Assembly: GCA_012295275.1 (NCBI GenBank)
Contig: CM022671.1
Location: 23,555,322 to 23,619,321 of the forward strand
From: Chrysomallon squamiferum
Lineage: Eukaryota; Mollusca; Gastropoda; Neomphalida; Peltospiridae
Direction of reading: 5' to 3'
Length of the DNA stretch: 64,000 nt
Below the pieces are notes generated by a model that was not told where the DNA came from, searched no databases, and worked only from the letters and a program-made list of their open reading frames with translations. Below are positions 53,173-64,000 of this stretch, piece by piece. The position numbers and the translations under genes were made by a program. How positions within the stretch are numbered: position 1 is the stretch's first letter; every line of letters begins with the position of its first letter.

Positions 53173-55148
53173 GTTCGCGATCGGCGAACAGGAAGCTTAT
53201 GTTTCTCCACCTAGTCGTACGGCAACACGGCACATTTTGCCGTTCAGGTCAGGTCATGTTTTTACGTTTGAATGACTCGAGTACTAAAAACTATGTCAAC
53301 ATCACGTGGCATAACTTCAGTAACCACGTTAGGTGGCTGCGGCAGTATTTCGTTCATTAGGCCGTTTTCTTTATTAACTGTTTGTGTGAGTTTCGTGTGA
53401 AAGCCAGTTCAGTTATTGATTTTTTTTCCAGTGGCCTATACTGACCACAACTTGTTTACTTCTCCCATAAGATGTATTTTATACAAGGACCTAAACTTTA
53501 ATAACGCAAATCTACTTGAGAAAGAAACTGATCCGTTATAAGGTGAACTAATGATCCGAATCGGATTATCAACGTTTGACTTTGTATTGTATTTCAGTGT
53601 CGTTGACATTACAGATATAAACTAGATACAAACATTTCCTTTTGTGAATTCTAATAAAATGGGTCAAACAGAGACCACTGACCTTTGCTATTAATTCACT
53701 TCGGCTACTCTCGTTTGTTTTTCATTTGAGGGCTGTCATCTCGTGAGACATTCTTTAAAATAATTAATCTGATAATTTTTGTTACTTACAGATGAGAATT
53801 AACGAATGAATATTTTACAATAATTCAACACGTTTGGATAATAATTTTCATAACGTGTCTAGCTTATAATTTATGTATCTGTTTATTTATTTATTTATTT
53901 TTTTTTTTTTTGTTGTAATTATAATTTTTGAGCTAAATCGCGTTCTATAGTCATTGAAAACAAAGTTAACATCTACAACAACAACGACGACGACAACAAA
54001 GTAACCTTAGTCTTCTGCCAATACTACAACCATTCATTTTCAATCTATGTTTTTAATTATTGAGCAAAATGATTCCAAAATATACATTTTTAATAGTTCA
54101 TAGTGCACAAATATAATATAATATATAATAAAACAAACGAAATAAATTAAATATGAAAATAAATTAAATAATAAAAAAATAAAAATCGTGTTAAATAATT
54201 ATTGTCTAAATGTATTTTGTACACTTCAGTTAGTAATTATTTTATTTCTATTTAATAAAGAATGACAATAAAATAAGAAGAACGTGGGGATAGATAAAAA
54301 GCTCAGTTGTTTAAATAAAAGAACACTGTCGCTCTTTACGTCATGGCGCAGTGGATGATATATATTTTATATATTATATATTGTTAACGTTTCGAATTAT
54401 TCACTGTAACTGTTACCCCAAAGTGTCTGGCTGAAGTTAGCATTGGTAATTTATACTAGTAGCTGTAACGGAGTGAACATATTTTATTATTTTATTTGTT
54501 TCCCTAGGCTGCATAAAATTTATTTTATAATGTTATAATGGATTTTCTCAGGCCATTATTTTCTCTCAAGAATATTGTATTTCAAAGAGAAAACCTGTAA
54601 GCGATAGGCTATTTGATTATTTCAATTTATCATTCGAATTTAATATATCTCCGAACTAAAAGTATGCACCGCAGGAATACAGTGAAGTTTAATGGTAAAA
54701 AGACACCATTTCTGCAGCATGCATTTAACACGTTTGTTTATGCACGCATAGCGTAGTGCTTAATTATGATATATATTTCATAATTACAATATAGCAATGT
54801 TAGTACTAAAATAGTAAAATAAGAGGCAGTTTGAAATGTCAAAAACATTTAGACTCTTTATTACAGTTATTATTATCAACATCATCATCATCATCATCAT
54901 CACCATTGTCATCATCATCATTATTATTACCATTATCTTACATATTTTTACTTCATGAACAGATCTAAAGCACGCAGAACAGTTTATTACTGTTATTATT
55001 ATTATTGTTGTTGTTGTTGCTGAAGTTGTTATTCTTGTTGTTCTTCCTCAGCTTTTATTATCACCGCCAATGGAAAATGATTTAGTGACAAACATAAAGG
55101 GAGGATATTCATAAGGAGGCAGGAAAAGGAAATCGTTTCTCTCAAACA
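53173..55148. other. Divergent intergenic region between the TLC-domain gene and NDC80
   Basis: The first 200 bases should hold the 5' leader and promoter of the minus-strand TLC-domain gene; I see no clear core element. The rest is AT-rich, with CAT/ATT microsatellites at about 54880-54935 and 54985-55018. No coding exon recognised. Confidence 0.5.
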
Positions 55149-55190
55149 GCGCATGCGTTAATTTGAACGGCGGGGATTTCGAGTGGGAAA
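55149..55190 (+). promoter_or_regulatory. Candidate cell-cycle promoter of NDC80
   Basis: An NRF1-type GCGCATGCG at 55149-55157 is followed by a CHR-type TTTGAA at 55162-55167, then GGCGGGGA at 55169-55176 and GTGGGAAA near 55183-55190, both E2F/CDE-like. CHR and E2F-type sites recruit DREAM and MuvB complexes to G2/M genes, a class that includes NDC80 in mammals. A 5' leader exon with an intron before 55760 is likely, since CTTTAAG at 55754-55760 is a plausible acceptor. Confidence 0.5.
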
Positions 55191-55490
55191 TTTATATGGT
55201 ATTATACATTTGAATTTGTATATTAAACAGTTTATACTCCATAATTGAATAAAATAATAAAAATGTTTTAACGTAATATTTTAACTCAATCCTCTTTAAG
55301 CTACGTTTTTAATTCCTTAATGACCCAAAACAAGCAAAATAATCAAAACAAAAGTAAATACTAATTCTGCACTTGAAAAATTACAAAGTTTCTAAATATT
55401 ATTTTTATTTTTTAACTTTCACCCTTAAAAAATTACGGTATTTAGTCAGTTTAATTAAGAAAAGTTAATTTATATAACTGAAACAACAGA

Positions 55491-55597
<107 letters not shown>

Positions 55598-55774
55598 TCT
55601 TCTAAAACTAGTTAGCTAAAACAAACATCAGTTTTTGTTGTTTTTACTTTAAATCGTGTTTCCAATTAAACATTTTTTTAATTAATATGCTTGCTGGAGT
55701 GACTGATGATATCATGATAATAACAAAGTAAATGAAATCATTTATTTTATTGTCTTTAAGACTGAAGATCAAAA

Positions 55775-57419
55775 ATGAGAAAATCATCAGGTCGGCCTTC
55801 TCTAGCCCTGAGGGTTAGAAATGACGACCAGCCAGCAAGTAGCAAAAAATCACGTCATGATGAAGAAAGGGCATCGGGCAGTGATGGCAGATTGTCATGT
55901 GCCAATTTTAGACCAAGTTTGTCACGACTTTCTTACATGGGAAGAATGTCAGTTGGCAAAGGAAAAACAGCAGGAGTTGGATACAATATGTATGCAACAT
56001 CAGTACCCAACAAAAGGTTAATTTTCTAAAAGATATAATATTGTTTTTAAATTTTTTATTTTTTATTTTTTATCAATATTAAAAAATAAAAATATTAAAC
56101 ACTGACATAAACAAAATGATAGTTTTCTTGCAATTGTAGGATTTCTGTCCACTGATGCTGTTTAAAAAGAAAGGCAATGTTATTACTGCTGCATTTTCAG
56201 TATAGTTGTATGGTTTGATTTTGGATTAAAATTTATTTCATGTAGTCTTATGAAATGACATTCTTATCTGTGCATACAAAATTTATTGCATTTTATGTGT
56301 GTTGTAATAAAAGATATCAAACATATATTCTTTCATGTGAATTTTGATATTTACAGAAATTCAAGTGGCTTTGGACTTCGTGGACGTAGCGATGTTCCTA
56401 AAGACCCAAGACCAATTACTGACAGAGGATATATTACAAGAATGATCAAGACACTTTGTGAGGTATTTTAATTTAAATTACCTGGGAAAGCATAGAAAGT
56501 ATTAATATATTAGTATTTGAACTCATTTGTACTTGAGCAGTTAGACTGTAACTGTTAGTGTTACTCTTTATTTGTGAATAGTATACATTACAATTTATTT
56601 ATTTCCAAAAATAACAACTTACAATAAAACATTATTTGCGATAGATGTATTATATTGAAAGATTGTAAGTAATTATTCATCAGATTTGAAAGTAAATGAA
56701 AAGTATTCATGTGGTTGAAAATATATAATAATCTTAATGTTTTTTGTTTTTTTTCAAATTGTTTTTAATTCAGTTTCTGATGGAAAATGGTTATAGACAT
56801 CCAATTTCTGTAAAGATATTGCACGCACCTACTAGTAAAGACTTCTACAAAATTTTTGAGGTTAGTGCAACTTGTACCATTGTAAATGTAAAAGCCCTAA
56901 CTTCTGACCACCACTGAATAAACCCTATCTGGAAGTCTCCTGAAATTTTGACTTTTACTTATATAAACTTTAAAATGAAGAAAAGAAAGAACTTTTTTTT
57001 TTTTTTATATATATATATAATTTCAAAATATGTTTTTCAGATTTTTAATAACATTAAATTTAAGTTCTAATAAAAATATGTGTACAAAGTTAAAATATTT
57101 ACTGTTTACATCCATACAAAGATGGATTTAAAATCATCATTTGTACTTTAGGAAACACTCAAAGTATTCATCATAATAATTATTATGCCTTTTAATTGTT
57201 TCACTGATTGTAGTTCCTGTATGGACATATTATTCCAACTTACAAGATAGGCAAAAAGCCAGAAGAAGAGATTCCAAAGATTTATAAGATTCTGGGCTAT
57301 CCTTTTGCAATATCAAAAAGTTCTATGTTTGCAATTGGTAGTCCTCATGCATGGCCAAATTTATTGGCTGCCTTGACCTGGCTTGTTGATTTAATTAAGG
57401 TGAGTTCAAAACAATTGTC

Positions 57420-57455
<36 letters not shown>

Positions 57456-60400
57456 ATAAAGATTTTAAGTAATTTAAGTTATGACATACACATTAAAACT
57501 GAATAGAAGGAGATTGTTTTTTCATCTAAATATTATTCAGTTTAATTTTGTTATAATGATTCATGGACGATAAGCTGAAAAAATAATGAAACTTAATTTA
57601 CATTTTAAATACATGTTTTTTAGTGGGTTGTGAGCAGTTTGAGAATAAAATTGTTGTTTTAAAATTTCTTTCAGTCTTGCCAGCACTCTGTAAAGGAGGC
57701 TGGTGGCATTGAGGCAATAGCTTTCCCACACAAGGACGATGACTTTGACTCCATCCCTGAAGACAGAGTAGGATGTGTTGAATAATATATTTAGCTTAAC
57801 AAGATGTTTCTCTTAGCTATTTCTTTTTTAAATGCATTATATTTTATTCGTTAAACAAATAGACTCAGACTGCATTTAGAAATAAAACAGTCATCAGTCA
57901 GTGTGTTTTTGCAAATAATATCCTATCAAGATGGCTTTTTTTTTTCCACTTTCTAATATTTTAGTGACATTAGAATGAAATTTTATCCAAGGATTAAATA
58001 CTTACAATAATAGTAATATTATTATTATTGTGAAACACAGTTTTACTTTATGTGATATTTTTGAAAAGTAGTGAATCATGAACATTAGCTACAAGAATTA
58101 GATTTGACCTGATGCTGAGCTCTTTTACAGATAATTTTTGAGTATGTTGAAAAAACATACAAGGCATTCATGGCAGGGGAAGATGAATATGACACCTACG
58201 ATGAGGAACTTTCACGTGTGTTAAGTAAGTTTTTATATTGAAATAACCTTTTTTATATAAAATTTAGCTTGTATTATAGAAAATTATTACTTTTGTGGGC
58301 TAATAATATTAAAAAATAAAATTAACATGAACAGTTACCTGAAATAGATTCAGGTTTTGGGTATGAAGGTTTGTTTCTTGTTATTTTATTTTTATATAAT
58401 TTTGATTTGCATGTAGATATACTTCATTATTTTTCTTACCTTGAGATAATAAACTATTTGTGATGCTTCTATTTCAGAAAGCAAATATGAAGGAGTTGAA
58501 GGTGGAAATGATGCTCTAATAGCTGAAAATGCACGTTTATCACAAGAATTGGAGATGCTAGAGAAAGAACCAGTATGTTCTTTATTCTTTTAAATTTGTT
58601 TAAATACAACATTGCTATCTCTAACATAATTTATTAATTGTGTTGAATTCCTTTTATGTCATCTGTACTGATACAGGACTTTCTTTATGATTTAAAAACA
58701 TTTGTCAGGACAATTTCTAAACTTGTTATTTAAAAATAAATTTCAAGATGATTACAGCATGCATTATCATTTACTTACTAACAGAAATAATAATTTATAA
58801 TAAAACATTATTTGCAATAGGTATATTATATCAAAAGATAGACTTGAAAGAAAATGAAAATTAATCATGTAAAAAATCTGTAATAATGTAAACTTAATCT
58901 TAAAATTGTTTTTCATTCAGTTTCTGACCAAAAATGGTTATAGATATCCAATTTCTGGGAAGATGTTGTACATGTTAAATTAATGCTAAATTTGTCGACA
59001 GTGTAAAACGAACAAGAAATTGTAAATTAGAGAACAGTTTAAGGAATGGTATGCATGTGAATCTATTCATGTTTTGTCTATATTAAATACTGTATGTAAA
59101 GATGTTTGTTTTCAATACGTCGTGTTTTAGGATCGACTAACTACCCTTCGTGAACAGCACAATGTGGTTCAAACTGACGTGCAGCGGTTTTCTGCATATC
59201 TCGAAGACCTGGAGCGTTTTAAAAGTGGTCAGGAAAGAAAGTTAGCTGAGGTGGAAGAGGAGCTGACATCTCTGAGTAAGTAAAGCAATGAACAGCTGCT
59301 TAGCTGTAACAGCAGAAACCATAGGCTTTATTAGGTTATTCTAAGATTCAAAAACATATATCAGGCACATGTAGTTTGCTTTTTTTTTATTTTTTTTTTT
59401 TTTTTTATATATCTAGAACTAATATACACATTAGTTAATTTCAATTATTAATATCTCTATTATATATATATATATGGTTTTTTCTCATAATTTTGAAATA
59501 CATTTTGTTACAAATATTTTAATATTAAAAAAAGAAATTGCATAACATTTGTCAATGGCGAATGTTTGTACTTTAAAATCATTGTACATCAATGTTGTTG
59601 TTATTATACATTATGCTAGTAAATGAATGCATTTGCTGTCAGGTTTAAGACATCTATTTTTATTTTCAAATTTTAGAATTAGAGCTTGAGTCTACTCAGC
59701 AGAAACATCGTCACATGCAGGCTATTTATGAAACTCAGAATCTGACCCCAGCTGATGTCACAAGAGCCAAACTTAATCGACAGGAACTTCAGAGACAGCA
59801 AGGCTTGCTGGAAAAAACTATAGAAGATCTGGACCAGGAATGCTGGCAAGAAGAAGTCAATATAGCCAAAATAAGGGAAATGGTTAGCAAAAGATTTAAT
59901 TTAAAAAAAAAAAAAAAAAACATTTAAGCTTGTAATTTTTAGTGCATTATTATTATTATTTTTAACTGTGCTCAAATAAAATTGCATCAGGAGATTTTGT
60001 TGATCAACTGCTTATTAAGTAAAGGAATGCTTCACTATGATTCCAATGTAATCCAGAATATTTAACTTTCAATGAAATTGTTTTCTGATAAATATTATGT
60101 ATATATATATTATGTGTTGAAGATTGTGAATAATGATTTTAAAGTTTGATTGTTATTATTTTTTATTTGAAAATCAGTTTCTGTGCCAGTGTTTGTGAAA
60201 TTTGTAATTAATTATTATTTTATTGTAATGGTTATGAATAAGATGAGTAGATAAAATGACTTGCTATTTATTCAGGTTATGGATATCTATGAAAATTTCA
60301 ATACCAAGTTTTCCCAAAATAAAATGAGTTAGATTAATATTTTGAATAAGAAAAAATTATAATTTTTATTTATTTCTTTTCATTAGATAGAAGCAAAGAG

Positions 60401-62800
60401 TCATGAGTATAATAAACTGGGTCAGTCACTGAAGCTTATTCCAGCAGAGGCTGAGCATGCTCACGGCATTGATTTTGAAATGAAAACTGCAATGTCACAT
60501 CATCTGACACAAGATTTTGAAAGTGTATTAATGGTGAGTTAACTTTATAATAGATGATGTCAGTGGACAGAAGTTCCTAATATCCATTAAAAGAAAGTTA
60601 AATTTAACTTTAAAATTTCTATATTTAGCTTCATTAGCCAGAGTATACAGGTTTGTATACCAAAAAAAAAGAAAGAAAAAAAAGGGAAGATTATTGTAAT
60701 ATTTTAAAACTAAACAATGTGTTTAATTTCCATTTCATATTTTTGATTTCCAGCCTGCACTGACCCAACTGAAAAAGCAATGCAGTGAAATTTTACATGC
60801 AACAGAGTCACAGAAACTGAAAGAAATACGCTCACTTGAACAGGTTGGTAGATGTCATGCAACTGCATGAACACTGGTTACATTGCACTTGTTTTAAACA
60901 AATTTTTACATTTAAATCATTTTATTTTCTTATATAAACTATATTTCTGAGTACATAAACAGTTTTGTGTGTAACATTTATATTCTAACAAACATACTTT
61001 TTTAAATTTACCAGTAAACTTTTAAGTCATAATGGCTGTATGGAATTAAATATAATTTTCATTTTCTTTTGACTGAGCTTATTTTATACAAAATCATAAA
61101 ACAATTTTTGATTTCTTTTTTTTTTTTATCTTGTTTCCAGGTGACAGAACTGGTTCAAGAAACCAAAGAGGAAACAAGTTTGCTTGAAAGGAAAATTAAA
61201 ACAACAGAAGAAGAATTTGAATGTAAAAAAGAGGCAAGTTTTTAATTTGTTTTACCAGTTTCTTTTTTAATATTGGATTCTTGGTCATTACTGTTGTTAT
61301 CTTTACCTGAACAGTAAATGATTTAATAATGCAAGGGTGACTGCTAGCTATAATTATAATTACATTATTATTTTCTTGACATCAGCAGTTAAATATATTG
61401 ACAGTAAATTGTCATTAAAATGTATTCAAGTATATTGTACAAAAGTGGTTTAGTTAGGTTAATAAACCAATGTGTATTCCATTAGAACATTTCTGCATAC
61501 TATATATGAACATATTGATCATTGATTCTTGGGGTGTGTATAAATATATATATATTTTTTAAATTTTGTTTATAATTTATCCCAGATACTGAAGAGAGAG
61601 TATGAACATGCTTTGGAAGAAAATGATAACATTCAGAAAGAAATCATGGAATGTTTGAAACCATCTCAAATCAGTCTGCAAGATGTACAAAAGGAGCTAC
61701 GAGATAAACAGAAACAGTATGTGGTTATTTATTAATTTTGTTGTGTTACTTGTAATATTAACTTTACTGTGATGTTAATTTATTGCATGGTTTTTCTTTA
61801 ATCATCCCCTCTTAACTTCAGTTTGCAGAATAGGATTTTCTATAAGTTTATGGAAGGTATTTGCGTTACTTTTAATTTTTAAAAACATGTAAGCATTTAG
61901 AAATCAGTAAATAGCGATATTACAGATGTTTAAAGGTAAATTATTCTCCGTAATGATGAGATTTATGAAGTATAAAGTTTTTAACATAAAAGATAAGCTG
62001 TATATTAATTAACAGTAAATCAATGGCAGCTCATTTGATAAGAATATTTCTTGGAATATTTTCTGTTATATGTTGTAAGAAAAGGAAGCAAGTAGGCTTT
62101 TCTATAAGTTAATTAAAGGTAAATCATTTTCTGGGTGTTTTTTAATGCTGTTCTTTGTGAATTATGAAGTACAAAACTTTTAACATAAAGCCTAAAGAGT
62201 ACATTTACTGAACGAAAAGAACACTTTTGTATTAATTTCTCTTATGTTGTAAATTCTCCCCCTGCCTCAGATATGACCAGCAAAAGCTAGAGTTGGCACA
62301 AAAGAAACAGCAGGCAGCAACATTTCTCCATACAGTTGTTTCAGAAGTTATTGATCACAGAGCGATAATAAGAGTAAGAATTTTTTTTCTTAACTTTATA
62401 TTATACAGTTGCCATCAGTAAATAAAAGAATAAGTGCTTCAATAAAATTAATTCAGTTTGCAGACTTTATATATTGTACATCCAGTTTAAAACAAAAATA
62501 CTGTAATTTTAAACCAGAATATTTTTAAGACAAAATTTTTATATATAAATTAAAAAGAAAATGGGCAGCTTTATTAAATATTTTTGACTGAATGTCACCA
62601 AGTTTGACATCTTTTCACAAAATTCTGTGGCATAGATCTTGTTAATTTTAAATTTTTTCTTCAATAGGACGTTATTTTATATGCAACTGATTTTTCTGTA
62701 AATTGTATTTCAGGACAAATTAGAAGAAGTTGTGGACAGTCATAAGGAGTTATTAGAAAAGATCAAACTTGAAATAGATCAGTCAGCCTCAAAATCTTGA
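55775..62800 (+). CDS. NDC80: Kinetochore protein NDC80 (HEC1)
   Basis: NDC80 is the microtubule-binding subunit of the outer-kinetochore NDC80 complex. Fifteen coding exons: 55775-56016, 56357-56462, 56774-56860, 57214-57399, 57675-57767, 58131-58224, 58478-58572, 59131-59275, 59677-59882, 60387-60533, 60754-60843, 61141-61233, 61586-61716, 62271-62373, 62714-62800. The total is 634 residues (human 642). The basic N-terminal tail has Aurora B-type sites (RKSS, SRLS, GRMS). The calponin-homology domain spans about residues 90-205 (DPRPITDRGYITRMIKTLCE, FLMENGYRHPISVKIL, IYKILGYPFAISKSSMF, HAWPNLLAALTWLVDLIK). The rest is coiled coil, with the loop near residues 430-470 (KLIPAEAEHAHGIDFEMK). 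The intron after exon 12 has a GC donor. The ATG at 55775 is the first in-frame start after the putative acceptor. Confidence 0.97.
58782..58975 (+). pseudogene. Decayed duplicate of NDC80 exon 3 with flanking intron
   Basis: Bases 58921-58975 match the start of exon 3 (56774-56860) closely: FL-x-NGYR-PIS is still readable, and the acceptor CATTCAG is retained. The upstream flank also matches (about 56600-56773 against 58782-58920). After TTGTACATG the copy diverges, reaches an in-frame TAA and has no donor, so it cannot serve as an exon. It lies in intron 7. Confidence 0.8.
61234..61239 (+). promoter_or_regulatory. GC-type 5' splice site of NDC80 intron 12
   Basis: The donor reads GAG|GCAAGT, a perfect GC-AG type consensus. 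Joining at 61233 to 61586 keeps KKE-ILKREYEHA in frame. Reading through stops within four codons. Confidence 0.85.
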
Positions 62801-63840
62801 TTATATTGTCAGTCACAACAGTGGAAATGTTCTCCTTTCTGTCTTTGAATTGCTGTCATCAGCTATTCTGATGCTTTAGATTCACTTTGCTGTAAGACAA
62901 AACCATCCTGGTTTTAACAGTGAATCACCAAATACAAATAAAACCAACATACATTTCCTGTCTCAGTCTTCTGTCTTTTCTACCTCACTTTCTTGTTTTC
63001 TTTACTTGTCCACCTATTTCTTTCACAAATCTAGGATCAGGAAGCTCTGGTTGTAAACAAATACAGTAAAAACTAGATATACAGAAAACAGATACACTGA
63101 CCAGTAGTGATGAAGTATCTTGATAAAAAGGAAATTACCATAAGAATAAATTGGAAAAACAATTTTCATTATAGTTTCATTTATCTTATTTTTTCTGTCC
63201 ATAAACTAGTAACCTCTAATAGAAAAGTCATTGTTATATAGCTCATTAATGTTAGTAATTATGTGTGTAAATGCACATTTCATTGTACATAGCATGTAAA
63301 ATAGACAAGTAAGACTTAAAGAATATGACTACATATTTAAATAATGTTTTTGTAATTTTTTTTGTAATTTTTTTTTAACTGATGCTAAGAAGTTGAACTG
63401 CAGCCAAATTAAGAGATTCCAATTTTTAAAACTTAAGAAATGTGCATGGATAATTTTGAGTGCAGTGCAAGTTACTGAAGGTATTGTAATTTAGGATCAT
63501 GCTTAATTTGGACAGCTGTTAGAGATGACTTAATGAATGGCAGGTAGCAACATGGCATAAACCCATTCCCAGTTTTTCAGTATTTGTTAAGAGGGAGAAC
63601 TGATATAATTCTTATGACTAAACATTTAATCCAGATCTCTATACTTTTAATTTGTTAACCTAAACCATTATTTTGTATAATTATTTATTTACTGAATCTC
63701 CCTTATTAGATTCATGTAAACCAAACTGTCTTTTTCATTTTTTTTCAGAAAAGGAAGTTTCATTTGTTAATGAAGCTCCTGTTTTGTACATAAATTTTGT
63801 TTTGTAAGTAGAAAATAAAAACATTTATAAACAAACATGT
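62801..63840 (+). other. NDC80 3' untranslated region and flank
   Basis: No further gene seen. A second AATAAA at 63814-63819 is followed by GT/T-rich sequence (TGTTTTGTTTTT) and could end a longer transcript. Confidence 0.4.
62937..62942 (+). terminator. Candidate poly(A) signal of NDC80 (proximal)
   Basis: AATAAA 137 bases after the stop codon, followed by a CT-rich stretch. Confidence 0.5.
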
Positions 63841-64000
63841 TTTGTTTTTATTTTAACTGAGAAAGGTATTTTAAAGAAAATGCAAGTATGTGTGAACTAC
63901 AACTATTTGGAAATATTTTTTTTTTACTTTCAAAACAATGCAGATCTGATTGGAAACATTAATACAATTACTGAGGAAGTGAAGAGTATACTTAGAAGGA
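63841..64000. other. Window end, no feature recognised
   Basis: AT-rich flank with no open frame. Confidence 0.4.

Overview
The window is AT-rich nuclear DNA from an invertebrate animal. It has many short exons with GT-AG introns, abundant T and A homopolymers, and microsatellites. Protein similarity places it in Bilateria; a mollusc or other lophotrochozoan is my best guess, but the sequence alone does not settle the phylum. Four transcription units are visible. Exon boundaries were set by hand from splice signals, reading-frame continuity and remembered family similarity. Summed coding lengths are multiples of three for all four models, once one base is allowed for in an A-run at 3896-3901.

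1-1151 (minus): a tiny two-exon gene (59 codons) that I do not recognise. It diverges from the large gene across a short promoter with CCAAT and NRF1-type sites. 1245-about 43815 (plus): a 51-exon domino/EP400/SRCAP-type chromatin-remodelling ATPase. It carries an HSA domain, a split SNF2 ATPase of SRCAP type, and EP400-type N-terminal and C-terminal (SANT, Gln-rich) regions. An internal composite terminal exon (30732-32480, poly(A) signals near 33752 and 34162) would give a second protein of about 2708 aa. That protein ends in a Ser/Lys-rich tail instead of the SANT region of the about 3149 aa form. This is the layout of Drosophila domino, where one gene makes a SRCAP-like and an EP400-like protein by alternative 3' ends.

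The introns of this gene hold 17 probable H/ACA snoRNA copies and one weaker candidate: five in family A (10506-13160), eight in family B (14484-22080), two in family C (26284-26789), and singletons near 8215, 13669 and 23860. Each has two hairpins with an ANANNA hinge in nearly all copies and an ACA (or AUA) triplet three bases from the 3' end. Stems keep pairing while their bases change between copies. The largest intron also holds a decayed pogo/Tigger transposase.

43704-48448 is intergenic and contains a broken MULE-like transposase fragment. 48449-53172 (minus) is a four-exon TLC-domain membrane protein of the TLCD1/TLCD2 (FLD-1) group, convergent with the ATPase gene. 53173-55774 is the divergent spacer between it and the last gene. 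55775-62800 (plus) is NDC80/HEC1, the outer-kinetochore microtubule-binding subunit, with 15 coding exons, a GC-AG intron, a decayed duplicate of exon 3 in a later intron, and a candidate cell-cycle promoter (NRF1, CHR-like and E2F-like sites). The rest is introns, UTRs and simple repeats.
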